The position numbers were made by a program, and so were the translations under genes. From contig CALBYK010000248.1 in the NCBI GenBank assembly GCA_937889855.1, forward strand, positions 1-64,000: DNA of 64,000 nt, in the 5' to 3' direction. Origin of the DNA: an uncultured Prevotella sp. (GTDB taxonomy: Bacteria; Bacteroidota; Bacteroidia; Bacteroidales; Bacteroidaceae). Of this stretch, positions 44,084-53,106 are shown piece after piece (position 1 is the first letter of the stretch; each line of letters starts with the position of its first letter). The notes beneath the pieces are model-generated. The model saw only the letters and a program-made list of their open reading frames with translations, did no database searches and was not told the origin of the DNA.

Positions 44084-44969
44084 CAGTAACTTTAAGGTAT
44101 TTGAGCTGTACAAGGCACGTACAATAGGCGGTGTTTTTGCGGACACTTTTGGCTTTATGTCAAAAGCCAAGAACGCTTTGTTATATTATCTTGCACCATG
44201 TTTGGCGCTTTGGGCCGTGGTACAGGCATTATTGGTGAAAGAGCCGTATACGGATACTGCCGTTACTCCAGCCTGGGACGATGTCGTCTATTGTATTACG
44301 AATGTCGTTTGGGGAAGCCTGGAAGGGCTGATGTTCGACACTTTTGCTGCTTTACTATCCATAAATACGGTTTACTGTATTATTAGGTATTATGATAAGG
44401 GGAGTAATTTCCAAGTGGCATTTTGGCGTTTGCAATTGGATCAGCTTCCAAAAACATGTAAGTGTGTGTTGGCAGTTCTGCTGATGTTGCTTTTGCAGGT
44501 TTTCATGTTCTCCATTGTGGGACTTTTGGCCATGTCAGGATTTGGAGAAGACAGTCTTACCGTGTCAATAGTTGTTTCTATTGCCTTAATGATACTTTTG
44601 ATGCCAATAGTATTGTTTGCAGTGCCTGTATTCTCCATAGGCTCTCCTTCCTTGTTTGAAGGAATGCGTGGCGCGTGTCTTGCAGGCATAAAGGCATGGT
44701 GGAGCACAGTGGTGGCTATTGTGGTTCTGTTCGTTGTCTTGGACGTAATAGGCAGTACTCCCGTGGCGGTGCTCGTATGGATGAGAGAACTGTTTGTAAA
44801 TAGCGGCAACGGGTCGTTCTATTTTGCCGCCGCGCCATGGTATGACGTTGCCATTGGCGCAGCGGCTGTATTGCGTAATCTCATCCGTTATTCCACGTAT
44901 GTGCTCATGAGTGTGGCGTTGGCGTACCAGTATGGGCGGTTCACTCAATCTCCTTCTGCAGGTGAATGA
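44076..44969 (+). CDS. Hypothetical multi-pass membrane protein coupled to the regulator
   Basis: Starting at ATG 44076, inside the last codons of the regulator gene (8-base overlap ATGGATAA), the protein has 297 residues with about six hydrophobic helices. These include ALLYYLAPCLALWAVVQALL near the N-terminus and a cluster in the second half. An in-frame start at 44010 is possible but would overlap the regulator by 74 bases. No family is recognised. Overlapping stop/start implies translational coupling with the TPR/HTH regulator, hence a joint role at the inner membrane is inferred. Its 3' end overlaps the convergent 862-residue gene by 29 bases. Confidence 0.7.
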   Translation: MDNSNFKVFELYKARTIGGVFADTFGFMSKAKNALLYYLAPCLALWAVVQALLVKEPYTDTAVTPAWDDVVYCITNVVWGSLEGLMFDTFAALLSINTVYCIIRYYDKGSNFQVAFWRLQLDQLPKTCKCVLAVLLMLLLQVFMFSIVGLLAMSGFGEDSLTVSIVVSIALMILLMPIVLFAVPVFSIGSPSLFEGMRGACLAGIKAWWSTVVAIVVLFVVLDVIGSTPVAVLVWMRELFVNSGNGSFYFAAAPWYDVAIGAAAVLRNLIRYSTYVLMSVALAYQYGRFTQSPSAGE

Positions 44970-47529
44970 GCGTGCCCTTGCTGTCTACCCCCTCCACCGT
45001 CACCCTGTATCTCTTCGCCCCGTTGGCAAGGAAGCGCACGGAGGCCTTGCCGTCCTTTATCAGTAGTGTTGGGTTCCAGTATACAGTCTGCCGCAAGGCG
45101 TAGTCCTCAGGAGCCTCATACTTGGGGTTGTAGAAGGCCACTGGGCGTTGGTAGCCAATGGGACGTACAAGCGCCACATTGCGATCGGCATTTTCCGTCT
45201 TGCTCTTTGTCGTGATTATAATTGCGCTTAAGTCCATACCCATGGCCCCCACCTTTCCAGACACAACGGGTAATGTACCAACCATTGGACCTTTAAGAAT
45301 GTCCACTTGCAGCACATTATTGGTGCGGATTGACTGTAATGCGCTGTTTTGTGCTTGGTATAGCGACAGTGTGTCTGTGGCAGATCTCCCCGTATTCCAT
45401 ACAGTGCCGTCAATTACCAGAAATGATGGTTTGTTGTGATAAAAGAACCATTCCTTTGCATTATTATAGAACAATCCTGTTGTGTTCCATTTCAACACAT
45501 CCAACAGCGATTTGTTCCCTTCTTTCATCAGGGCGTCCTCGTTTATTGACTTCCCGTAGATTTTCGCCATCGACTCATATTCGGTTTTTGGAATGTGCTT
45601 GGCCGACACTTCAACCTCTGGCAGAAACATTATTCGTCCTCCATGCCCATGGGCAAAGCGGTCGGCATCAGTCTTTGCTACCTTAGTGTTGCCGTGTTCT
45701 GTATAAACAGTCATTGGCATGTCGGCCGGTATCTTGGGAAATACGGTATGGTTGATTTGCAGAACATTGTTCGTGCTTCCTTTCGCGCTATGTGCTATGA
45801 GCATATATCCCGTACTGTCGGGCAACTCAAAGCCGTCGAAACGAAACATCCCGTTTTTGTCGGTTGTTGTGCTCTCGGCCAATCCTCCATTGGTTGACGA
45901 CATCGTTACGCTCGCTCCCTTTCTTCCGACAGGCGTTACGTTAGACGTTACTTTACCACTTATACTCATGCTTGTTTCTGGATGTGACGCTACAGGGCTT
46001 GCTACACCCTTCAATACTTTTTGCATGTCATACCGTCGCCATCCTTGAGTCAGCATGAGCATGTCAAGATAACCATTGCGGCCACGCTCTGCAAAATACC
46101 ATGCAGGTTGCTCTATATATCCTTTTATCTCCTGTGACAGAAGCAGAGTCGATACAATGTCTTGTGCGGTGTCTGCGCATGCGTCTTCTGTAGCTGTAAT
46201 GCTGACGGCACAGCTTGCGTTGACACTGTCTGAAAGCGTGAGTTGCATATGGCGTGTGTTCTCAGTTTCGGGAAGGGCTGCCAGTGTATTGGATGCATTA
46301 TTAAACTCATTACCTTTCCATACAAATACAATACGCTCGCTTATAATGTTCATCTTGTTGTCGGTGAGCAGGATGTTGGCTATTCCATCACGGAACATCT
46401 TGCGGTCAAACTTTACAAATTCACTCTTCATTGGCTGTATGTACAATGGGGCACCACCTTGGTGTACTACAATCCACAAGTCGTTCGTTAATGTTTGGAT
46501 GTCTGGCATAACGACATTTGCTATAATGTTGCCATTGTTTTGGGTTATGCTTAATGACGGGACTTGAGTATTTGCTTTGGGTAAGTTTTCAACTATAGTT
46601 TGTCCGTCTGTGGTTGTGCATGTTATCTTGTATGAGCGTCCTGTTTGTGCGGTTATATAAAACATGCCCATGCCGAGATGCAAAGTCTTCGTTTCTGCCA
46701 CGATGTTGCCAATATCATCGGTCACAGTTGCAGTTACGTCTACTCCCTTGCCGTATCTGTCCACAACCTTATATGCTACACGGCACAGTTTATTCATGAC
46801 GATGTGTCCGCCTTCTGGCATGAGTTGCACGTCAATACGCTCGCGTTTCACAGGGACAAATTCTTCGTAGTTGCCAACTTTCACAAGTAAGCAGCGCTGT
46901 TTGCCGCCTATATCCAATGAATGTATTTTGATACCTTCGTGTGTATTGCCCGTGAAAGCTACCTCACCTTTGTTTGAGGTCACTGTCAAGCTGCTGAGGC
47001 TTAAGTTTTTCCCCGTCTTAGGGTCGGTAAATGTCAACATTAAGTCTCCATTGTGAGATGTCGGAGTTATCTTCACCGAATTCTCCAGGACATTACGAAT
47101 CCTGAGTGTTTTCATGAATATGTAGTCTGGTGTCGTGTCTGCAATATACTGTGTATAGGAGCGTATAGTGTATTCTCCCGACGGCATATCTGGTTGTGTA
47201 GGCATATATCCGTGTATTGCCCCGTTCTCATCTTGCCGCATCATGATGCGGCGAACAAGCTCCCCGTTTGGGTTCAATAATTCCACATATACGTATCTGC
47301 TTGTGAGCGTGGGGACAAGTGTCAAGGCATCCACAACATGGTGGCGCATCCATATCGTGTCGCCAGCGATATAGTCGCCACGGTCAGTTTGGGTGTATAG
47401 TTTCTCTTGAGGAGCCCCAGTTGTTTGTCGCCACATGTAAGCTGCAATAGTGTCAGGAGACACAGTTTGGCAAAATGTCGGAATGGTCCAGATGACCAGC
47501 GAAATGATTATGAGAATGTCCCGCTTCAT
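44941..47529 (-). CDS. Large exported MG2-like/carboxypeptidase-regulatory-like/TonB-plug-like protein
   Basis: An 862-residue protein with a signal peptide (to about residue 21, before TVSPDTIA). The N-terminal part looks like a macroglobulin MG2-type domain (YTQTDRGDYIAGDTIWMRHH). A later segment resembles a carboxypeptidase-regulatory beta-sandwich (SGKVTSNVTPVGRKGASVTM...DKNGMFRFDGFEL), followed by a plug-like region (LLDVLKWNTTGLF, VLQVDILKGP, GKVGAMGMDLSAIIITTK). It lacks a beta-barrel, so it is not itself a TonB-dependent transporter. Such proteins are widespread, uncharacterised surface or periplasmic proteins of Bacteroidota. It follows the lipoprotein gene by 30 bases in the same direction and probably shares its operon. 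Confidence 0.75.
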   Translation of the reverse strand: MKRDILIIISLVIWTIPTFCQTVSPDTIAAYMWRQTTGAPQEKLYTQTDRGDYIAGDTIWMRHHVVDALTLVPTLTSRYVYVELLNPNGELVRRIMMRQDENGAIHGYMPTQPDMPSGEYTIRSYTQYIADTTPDYIFMKTLRIRNVLENSVKITPTSHNGDLMLTFTDPKTGKNLSLSSLTVTSNKGEVAFTGNTHEGIKIHSLDIGGKQRCLLVKVGNYEEFVPVKRERIDVQLMPEGGHIVMNKLCRVAYKVVDRYGKGVDVTATVTDDIGNIVAETKTLHLGMGMFYITAQTGRSYKITCTTTDGQTIVENLPKANTQVPSLSITQNNGNIIANVVMPDIQTLTNDLWIVVHQGGAPLYIQPMKSEFVKFDRKMFRDGIANILLTDNKMNIISERIVFVWKGNEFNNASNTLAALPETENTRHMQLTLSDSVNASCAVSITATEDACADTAQDIVSTLLLSQEIKGYIEQPAWYFAERGRNGYLDMLMLTQGWRRYDMQKVLKGVASPVASHPETSMSISGKVTSNVTPVGRKGASVTMSSTNGGLAESTTTDKNGMFRFDGFELPDSTGYMLIAHSAKGSTNNVLQINHTVFPKIPADMPMTVYTEHGNTKVAKTDADRFAHGHGGRIMFLPEVEVSAKHIPKTEYESMAKIYGKSINEDALMKEGNKSLLDVLKWNTTGLFYNNAKEWFFYHNKPSFLVIDGTVWNTGRSATDTLSLYQAQNSALQSIRTNNVLQVDILKGPMVGTLPVVSGKVGAMGMDLSAIIITTKSKTENADRNVALVRPIGYQRPVAFYNPKYEAPEDYALRQTVYWNPTLLIKDGKASVRFLANGAKRYRVTVEGVDSKGTLIHLQKEIE

Positions 47530-47559
47530 ATTTGTATCAATTAAGAATTCGTGAATTAA

Positions 47560-48309
47560 TTAAAAATCCCCCATGTCGTCAAGATACCAGCTTCCTTTGC
47601 CATTGCTATGTATAGTAAAGCTGCCGGTATTGCTTTCTAGATCAACCGTTCCCGTAGCGCATAATTTTATTATTGTTCGCGCAAATACTCCACTATTCAA
47701 ATCTGGAGTTTTAATCCATTCTTCATTCTCAAAATCATACATTAATAGCGTCTTGTTATAAAATCTAACCTCATAATCTCCACGTATTGCTTCAGCTATG
47801 ATTTTCTTGCCAGAAATGCTACAATCAAATTTGTAATTTGTGACAGTATATCTTCCACCACTATAATTTCTGGATGTCCCTTCCCCACCGAGTCCTGCTT
47901 GAAGACTATGTTTGTCAGATATTTCCCCGTTGGAATCAACGTCATAGTATATTCCAACAGTGATGCCATCAAGTTCATACTTTACAACCTGGCTGAAGTA
48001 TTTTGTCCCTACAGCTGCAATCCGTGCCGTGCAAGACGACACCAGGCGGTCCATTTCTATAGGCTCTTTTAGATTTGCAATAAACTTATAATATTCTTCA
48101 AGGCTTTCTGTCGCTTCTTTCGTAAGGCGTTGCTTGTAATTTGTCGAAAATCTTACATCAGCCTCAACATTGTACTTTTTCTGTAAATAGTTAATGACCT
48201 TTTGATTGTATTCAACATAATCTATGTCTGACTTTTCTTTATCAGCAGTGTCGCAACCTACAAATAATAAAGCTAAGACAAAATAAGTAAATAATGTTAG
48301 TTTGCTCAT
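47560..48309 (-). CDS. Hypothetical lipoprotein upstream of the MG2-like gene
   Basis: A 249-residue protein with lipoprotein signal ending LLFVGC (Cys19). The body is beta-rich and polar (IYYDVDSNGEISDKHSLQAG, SGGRYTVTNYKFDCS) without a family I recognise. It heads a two-gene minus-strand unit with the 862-residue protein; a -7 element lies at 48372-48379. AT-rich codons again mark it as part of island B. Confidence 0.7.
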   Translation of the reverse strand: MSKLTLFTYFVLALLFVGCDTADKEKSDIDYVEYNQKVINYLQKKYNVEADVRFSTNYKQRLTKEATESLEEYYKFIANLKEPIEMDRLVSSCTARIAAVGTKYFSQVVKYELDGITVGIYYDVDSNGEISDKHSLQAGLGGEGTSRNYSGGRYTVTNYKFDCSISGKKIIAEAIRGDYEVRFYNKTLLMYDFENEEWIKTPDLNSGVFARTIIKLCATGTVDLESNTGSFTIHSNGKGSWYLDDMGDF

Positions 48310-48371
48310 AGTTGTAATTGTTTAGGTTATAGGATTATTACAAAAAAAACATCATCGGTGCGTTAATCTTA

Positions 48372-48379
48372 CAAAGATA
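48372..48379 (-). promoter_or_regulatory. Promoter -7 element of the lipoprotein/MG2-like pair
   Basis: TATCTTTG on the minus strand, 62 bases ahead of the start codon; no -33 element found. Confidence 0.4.
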
Positions 48380-48497
48380 TACTAAAAATATAACTGATAT
48401 TCTTTCTTGTGCTTAAATAAAGTTAAACGTATGAGATTGTCACTTACCACGGCAACAAGATGTCAACTAACAGCGTTAAGCTACAAAAGAACAATTA

Positions 48498-48578
48498 TAC
48501 CAACGCTTGGTAGCTACGTTACTAAAGTTTGGTAGCAACACTACAAAGCATAGGTAACACAGTTACCAAGTATTGGTA
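48498..48578. repeat. 22-bp-period TACC/GGTA array, copy 3
   Basis: Units at 48498-48512, 48520-48534, 48542-48556 and 48564-48578 (TACCAACGCTTGGTA, TACTAAAGTTTGGTA, TACAAAGCATAGGTA, TACCAAGTATTGGTA) with 7-base spacers gctacgt, gcaacac and acacagt. Unit number, unit length and spacing are identical to copies 1 and 2, but the unit sequences have diverged. Confidence 0.88.
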
Positions 48579-48585
48579 ATAAATG

Positions 48586-48633
48586 TCCTCAAGTTTCAGA
48601 CTTGGGCAACGGCCTAAATCCGAAACTTGAGGA
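48586..48633 (-). terminator. Hairpin downstream of the EnvC-like gene
   Basis: Stem TCCTCAAGTTTC/GAAACTTGAGGA (48586-48597 and 48622-48633) with a possible inner GGGC/GCCT pairing, 32 bases after the stop codon. It lacks a strong T-run. Confidence 0.5.
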
Positions 48634-48664
48634 ATAAATCAATTCAGCAATCATGCCTGTTCTT

Positions 48665-50392
48665 CTACCGTCCGATCCATGCCTCCGGGTTGAGGCGGCT
48701 CTGCATCTTGCGTAGCTGGAACTGAAGAATGTTGTCGGACGCGACAGCCCCGAGAGCCTGTCGTGCGCTTACTTTCTGTCCGCGGTGCACGCCAACTGAG
48801 CGCAGGTTGCAATATACGGAGATGTAGGCACCGTGGCGCACCATAACCACGAATGAGCCGCCGTATCCGAACACGGCACTCACCTCGCCGTCGTATATGG
48901 CGCGTGCTTGGCAGCCCGGCTGTCCCATGATATTGATGCCCTTGTTGTCGATTGTCACTCCGGAGAGTCCTGCCACCGAGTTCTGCCCGTAGTGGCTCAC
49001 CACCCGGTAGCTGCCCGTTATAGGCATAGGCAGGCGTCCCTTGTTTGCCTCGAAGCCTCCCGACATCATGCGGTCGACCGACGACATGGTGCGGCTTTCC
49101 TCCACATTCTTCTTGGCCTCTGCAATCTCCTTGGTAGAGCGTTGCTCGTCGGCCTTCGCCTTGCGCTCCATCGCCTCGCGCTGTGCCTCAGCCTCGCGTG
49201 CCTTCTGCTCTGCGGCTGCCTTCTGCTCGGCAGCCGCGGCAGCAGCTGCTTCCGCTTTTGCCTGTGCCTTCTTCTTTGCCTCCGCCTCGCGTTGACGCTG
49301 AGCCTCGGCACGGGCGGCAGCCTCGCGCTCCTGAGCTGCCTTGGCGGCAGCCTTGGCGCGTGCCTCAGCCTCGCGTGCCTCTCGCAGGCGGCGCTCGTTC
49401 TCAAGACGTGCCTTCTCTGCGGCAGCCTTGCGGCGTGCCAGTTCTTCCTCGCGCCGCTTCTTGGCGGCAGCCTCGGCAGCGGCACGCCGCTTGGCCTCCT
49501 CGGCTGCGCGTACGCGTGCCTTCTCCACCTCAATGGCTATGAGACGGTCAATCTGTGAATTTATGGCGGCTGCGTCCTTGCGCTGCTTGTCGATGACCTT
49601 CTGTATGGTCTTTTGCTGCTTCTGCAGAGACGTCACGACAGTCTGCTGCTCCTGCTGCTTGCCTTCAAGGGCGCGTTGCTCCTGTTTGCCCTTATAGAGC
49701 ATGTTGTTCTTTTGTCCCTTCACTTGCTGCAGTTGCTGGTGCTTCTCGTTCACCTGCGTCTGTTTGGACTTCACCATCTCGCCCTGCGCCTTCTGCCACG
49801 AGGCATACTCGCGCACGAAGCGCAGTCGTCGGTACATCTGTGCGAAGTTCTTGGCAGAGAAGATGAACATCAGCTTGTCCTGCACCGAGTGCTGGCGCGT
49901 CATGTAGCGCATCGACTTTACATACTTCGCCTTCCGTTCCTTGAGCTGCTGCTGCAGGGTGGACAACTGAGCGTTGAGTATGCCTATGTTTCCGTCGATG
50001 TGGTGTATGTCCTGCTGTATGCCGTCGATGTTCTTTTGGTGTTTGTCAATCTCGCTGTTGATGACGAGAAGGTCGCTCAGGCGTTTCTTCACGTCGGCTT
50101 GGTTGGCACGCAGGGCGGCCTCCTGCTTTTTTATCTCTTTCTGTATGCCTTTGCGCTTCGACTGTAGCCCGCGTATCTCGTCGGTGGTATAGTCGGGCTT
50201 TGCGCTCTTCTTTGTCCTGCCTTTCTTTGCCGCCTTCTTGCCCGTGTTCTTTGTGGCAGCCGCTTTCTGTTTTGCGGCTGCCTTTCTTGTCGTGGCGGTC
50301 TTCCGGTGTTGCTGGCTCTCGGAGGCCAAGGCAGATGCCGCTGGCTGGGCGAGCAAGGCTGCGGCGAGAGCGCAGATAATATATTGTTTCAT
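48665..50392 (-). CDS. EnvC-like murein hydrolase activator (degenerate M23 domain)
   Basis: A 575-residue exported protein. A signal peptide (to about residue 23) is followed by a Lys/Ala-rich stretch, long coiled coils (about 75-450, strongly Ala/Glu/Lys/Arg-rich) and a C-terminal LytM/M23 domain from about 455 (LPMPITGSYRVVSHYGQN). The zinc ligands of active M23 peptidases are absent: the HxxxD box reads DNKGINI, and the HxH region reads YISVYCNLRSVG with LQFQLRK. This matches EnvC, which activates amidases at the division site without cutting wall itself. It is the last gene of a dut/TPR/DUF4292/envC-like run. Confidence 0.88.
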   Translation of the reverse strand: MKQYIICALAAALLAQPAASALASESQQHRKTATTRKAAAKQKAAATKNTGKKAAKKGRTKKSAKPDYTTDEIRGLQSKRKGIQKEIKKQEAALRANQADVKKRLSDLLVINSEIDKHQKNIDGIQQDIHHIDGNIGILNAQLSTLQQQLKERKAKYVKSMRYMTRQHSVQDKLMFIFSAKNFAQMYRRLRFVREYASWQKAQGEMVKSKQTQVNEKHQQLQQVKGQKNNMLYKGKQEQRALEGKQQEQQTVVTSLQKQQKTIQKVIDKQRKDAAAINSQIDRLIAIEVEKARVRAAEEAKRRAAAEAAAKKRREEELARRKAAAEKARLENERRLREAREAEARAKAAAKAAQEREAAARAEAQRQREAEAKKKAQAKAEAAAAAAAEQKAAAEQKAREAEAQREAMERKAKADEQRSTKEIAEAKKNVEESRTMSSVDRMMSGGFEANKGRLPMPITGSYRVVSHYGQNSVAGLSGVTIDNKGINIMGQPGCQARAIYDGEVSAVFGYGGSFVVMVRHGAYISVYCNLRSVGVHRGQKVSARQALGAVASDNILQFQLRKMQSRLNPEAWIGR

Positions 50393-50395
50393 TGC

Positions 50396-51301
50396 TTATT
50401 GTATGGAGAGTAGCTTCTTAAGAATGTCCTGTGCTTCAATTCTCTTGTATTTAGGCGAGAGCTCCGTCTTCACGTCCCAGTCGGACGATGTCTTGGGCGA
50501 CGACATGCGGACTGACAACTGGGCGGTCTGTTGTTTGCCGGTGACACCTGTCTTGACAGTAAACTGCTGTGTCAGCGGGAACGCCTTGCCCCCCACTTGC
50601 TTGAAGTTGTCGTATGTCCAGTGGAGTGACGACTCGCCATCGCGTGCGCTTTTGTACACAATGTCGGCGGTTTGTATCTCAGCCGTACTCTTGTTGATGT
50701 CCCATGAGTAGGCTATCTTGCCGCTCTTGTAGCTCACTGGCACCGATGTCGCCATGGCAGCCAGGTCGCATGCAAGCTTCTTGAGTTGCTGCTCGCCAAG
50801 GTTATGCTCGCCGGGAAGGAACAGCTCGTTCCAGAATAGTGACTGCAGCGAGTAGAACGAGATGCCGTTGTCAGCGAGGAAACTCACGTCCTTGTATTCG
50901 GCCTTGATATACTCCTTGTGGTAGCGGTCGACAAGCAGCACGTAGTCAGGGGTGAAGTCGACGCGTGCTATCTCCGTGCGGATGATGGGCAGGAGCAGTT
51001 GTAGGCGTATAATCTCGTTGCGTCGCATGGCAATCTTGCCGTCGCAGCTCAGGTCCTTGTTGCCCGCCTGCAAGCGGAAGTCGGCTGACGCCACGATGTT
51101 CTTGGCGGTAAGCTGGTTGTCGGCAACGCGGTTGAGGAAGGCCATCTGTTCAGTGGCTTTCTTTGCGGTGACGGTTGTTGTCTTGGTTGTTGTGGAGCCG
51201 TTCTTTGTTGTGGTCTCCACAGTTGTTTGGCTCACGGTCTTGTTGCTGGCGCACGACGCGAGCAGGAGTAGGGCAGTGAGCAGTGTGAATATATTCTTCA
51301 T
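50396..51301 (-). CDS. DUF4292-family lipoprotein
   Basis: A 301-residue lipoprotein (signal ending LLASC, Cys17) with a Thr-rich linker (KNGSTTTKTTTVTAKK) and a LolA/LolB-like half-barrel. RRNEIIRLQLLLPIIRTEIA and DYVLLVDRYHKEYIKAEY are typical of DUF4292. The family is thought to act in lipoprotein or lipid handling at the envelope, but this is unproven. Its start overlaps the stop of the TPR gene by one base (TAATG) and its stop is 3 bases ahead of the EnvC-like start, so the three are surely one operon. Confidence 0.88.
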   Translation of the reverse strand: MKNIFTLLTALLLLASCASNKTVSQTTVETTTKNGSTTTKTTTVTAKKATEQMAFLNRVADNQLTAKNIVASADFRLQAGNKDLSCDGKIAMRRNEIIRLQLLLPIIRTEIARVDFTPDYVLLVDRYHKEYIKAEYKDVSFLADNGISFYSLQSLFWNELFLPGEHNLGEQQLKKLACDLAAMATSVPVSYKSGKIAYSWDINKSTAEIQTADIVYKSARDGESSLHWTYDNFKQVGGKAFPLTQQFTVKTGVTGKQQTAQLSVRMSSPKTSSDWDVKTELSPKYKRIEAQDILKKLLSIQ

Positions 51302-53088
51302 TATTGTAAGCTTTTTTTGATTTTTCTTTCAAGTGCCTCCTTGTTGCCTCCGGCGTCGATGGCCTTCTGCCACAGTTCGGCAGCGTGCTTGTGGTCGCCA
51401 CAGGCGTTGTATATGTCGCCGGCGTGCTCAATCACCACAGCCGACGGCCCCTCAGTGGAGTCGGTGTCGTTCTCCAGGGCACGGTCAATGTAAGCCTTTG
51501 CCTCTTCGTGGCGTTTCTCAAGAAAGAGAATCCACGCGTAAGTGTCAAGATAGGTGGCGTTGGTAGGCTCCGCCTTGATGGTGCGTGCGCTCATTGTCTC
51601 CGCCTTCTTAAGATTGATTCTCTTCTCGGATAGATAGTAGGCGTAGTTGTTGAGGGCCATGAGGTTGTTGTCCTTCCACTGCAGGCACGAGTCGTAGGCG
51701 GCAAACGCTTCCTCCGGCCGGTTCTTCTTGTATAAGATGTCGCCCATCATGGCGTAGAAATCGCTCACGATGTCGGGGTCGCTCTTCTCGTTAATCTCGC
51801 TCACGCCCCGTTTGAGCGCGTCGAGCGCGTCGTCCTCGCGGTCGGTCTGGAAATAGGCTATGCCGAGGAAGTAGTAGAAAGCCATTTCCTCAGGCGAGTA
51901 TTGCGTTCCTTCCCGGCTCAGCTTTATCACCTTGTCCCATTTCTTTGCCGGCCACAGGTTCTGTATGAGATTGACACGTGCCGTGACGTTCTCAGGCTCT
52001 ATGGCTATGACATGTTCGAATGTGGCATTGACCGAGTCCTCGGGCATGTTCTTCAGCTTCATGTACATGGCCTTGAGGTTGATGATGTCCACCGACTTGG
52101 GCGATGCCTTTATGGTGTTGTCGAACAGCCGCAGCACGGGCAGTGAGTCGCCGCCCGCCTTCTCACTCTCGCGTATGGCGTTTTGCAGTAGGCTTGCTTT
52201 TGTCTTGTCAGCCGTCTTGGGACTGAACAGAATCTTGTCGCGCAGCATGTCGGCGGCGTCGGTCTTGCCTTCGGCCCGGTAGTAGTCGCTTAGCGAGCTG
52301 AGCGCGTACTCGTTGTCAGCGTCGAGTTTCAGCGCGGCCTCATATTGCGTTAGCGCCTCCTTTTTGTCGTCATTGTTGCGCAGCCAGTTGCCGAGCATCA
52401 CCTTGTAGTTGGGCTCGTATGGATGGCGGTCGCACACATGCTTGAGCATGCGTAAGGCGTTCTTCTTGTCGTGCCTCATCTCGTAGATGTTCATCTTGAG
52501 GAATGTGAGCTCGTCGCTTTCACCGTCCTCCTGCTCCATACGGTCGGCTGTGTGCAGCATGTTGGCGTAGTCGTTCTGTGTGCCGTACAGCCTGACAAGC
52601 AGCTCAAGCACATCCGTGCGTTCGTGGTGGTGGGCGTACAGACTCTCGTATGCCTTTATGGCACTCTTGTAGTCGCGCTTCTGTATGTAGCTTGCCGCCA
52701 CCTTCTCCTGGTAGGTGTCGTTGCCCGGTTGCAGCTGGGCTGCACGCTCGAGGGATTGTGCCGAGAGCGAGTCGTTGTCAATGTCCTCATAGAAGAGCGC
52801 CTGGCGGTAGTACACCTCGGCTGCATCTGGGTTTATTGCAAGACATGAGTCGTATCTTGCCATAGCCATGGAGTCGTTGCCGGCAAGCTGGTCGTTGACA
52901 GCCGCGAGGAACAGCCTGTCGAAGAGGGGTGTGGCTGCGAGCAGCGAGTCGGTGCTGACGGCGGAAGTGTCGTTGACGATGGCTGTGCGGCGTGCCGGCG
53001 CCGAGCCTGCCACGGTTGCCAGCGAAGGGGCGACGGCAAGGACGGCTGCCGCGCCGAGGGCTATGATTGGGTTCTTGTATCTCTTCAT
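51301..53088 (-). CDS. Exported tetratricopeptide repeat protein
   Basis: A 595-residue protein with a signal-like N-terminus (ALGAAAVLAVAPSLATVAGSA) and about a dozen TPR-like helical pairs. Examples are AEVYYRQALFYEDIDNDSLS near 95, EKKEALTQYEAALKLDADNE-like repeats in the middle and RPEEAFAAYDSCLQWKDNN near 470. TPR arrays bind protein partners; position in an operon with DUF4292 and EnvC-like genes points to envelope assembly. It starts 18 bases after the dut stop. Confidence 0.88.
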   Translation of the reverse strand: MKRYKNPIIALGAAAVLAVAPSLATVAGSAPARRTAIVNDTSAVSTDSLLAATPLFDRLFLAAVNDQLAGNDSMAMARYDSCLAINPDAAEVYYRQALFYEDIDNDSLSAQSLERAAQLQPGNDTYQEKVAASYIQKRDYKSAIKAYESLYAHHHERTDVLELLVRLYGTQNDYANMLHTADRMEQEDGESDELTFLKMNIYEMRHDKKNALRMLKHVCDRHPYEPNYKVMLGNWLRNNDDKKEALTQYEAALKLDADNEYALSSLSDYYRAEGKTDAADMLRDKILFSPKTADKTKASLLQNAIRESEKAGGDSLPVLRLFDNTIKASPKSVDIINLKAMYMKLKNMPEDSVNATFEHVIAIEPENVTARVNLIQNLWPAKKWDKVIKLSREGTQYSPEEMAFYYFLGIAYFQTDREDDALDALKRGVSEINEKSDPDIVSDFYAMMGDILYKKNRPEEAFAAYDSCLQWKDNNLMALNNYAYYLSEKRINLKKAETMSARTIKAEPTNATYLDTYAWILFLEKRHEEAKAYIDRALENDTDSTEGPSAVVIEHAGDIYNACGDHKHAAELWQKAIDAGGNKEALERKIKKSLQ

Positions 53089-53106
53089 TGTTGTGGTGTG
53101 TTGTGC

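Larger units (their letters stand above)
48310..48664. other. Intergenic region with promoter, 22-bp array and hairpin
   Basis: This gap of 355 bases holds a promoter -7 element for the lipoprotein gene (48372-48379), the third 22-bp-period array (48498-48578) and a hairpin beyond the EnvC-like gene (48586-48633). No gene is seen. Confidence 0.7.
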
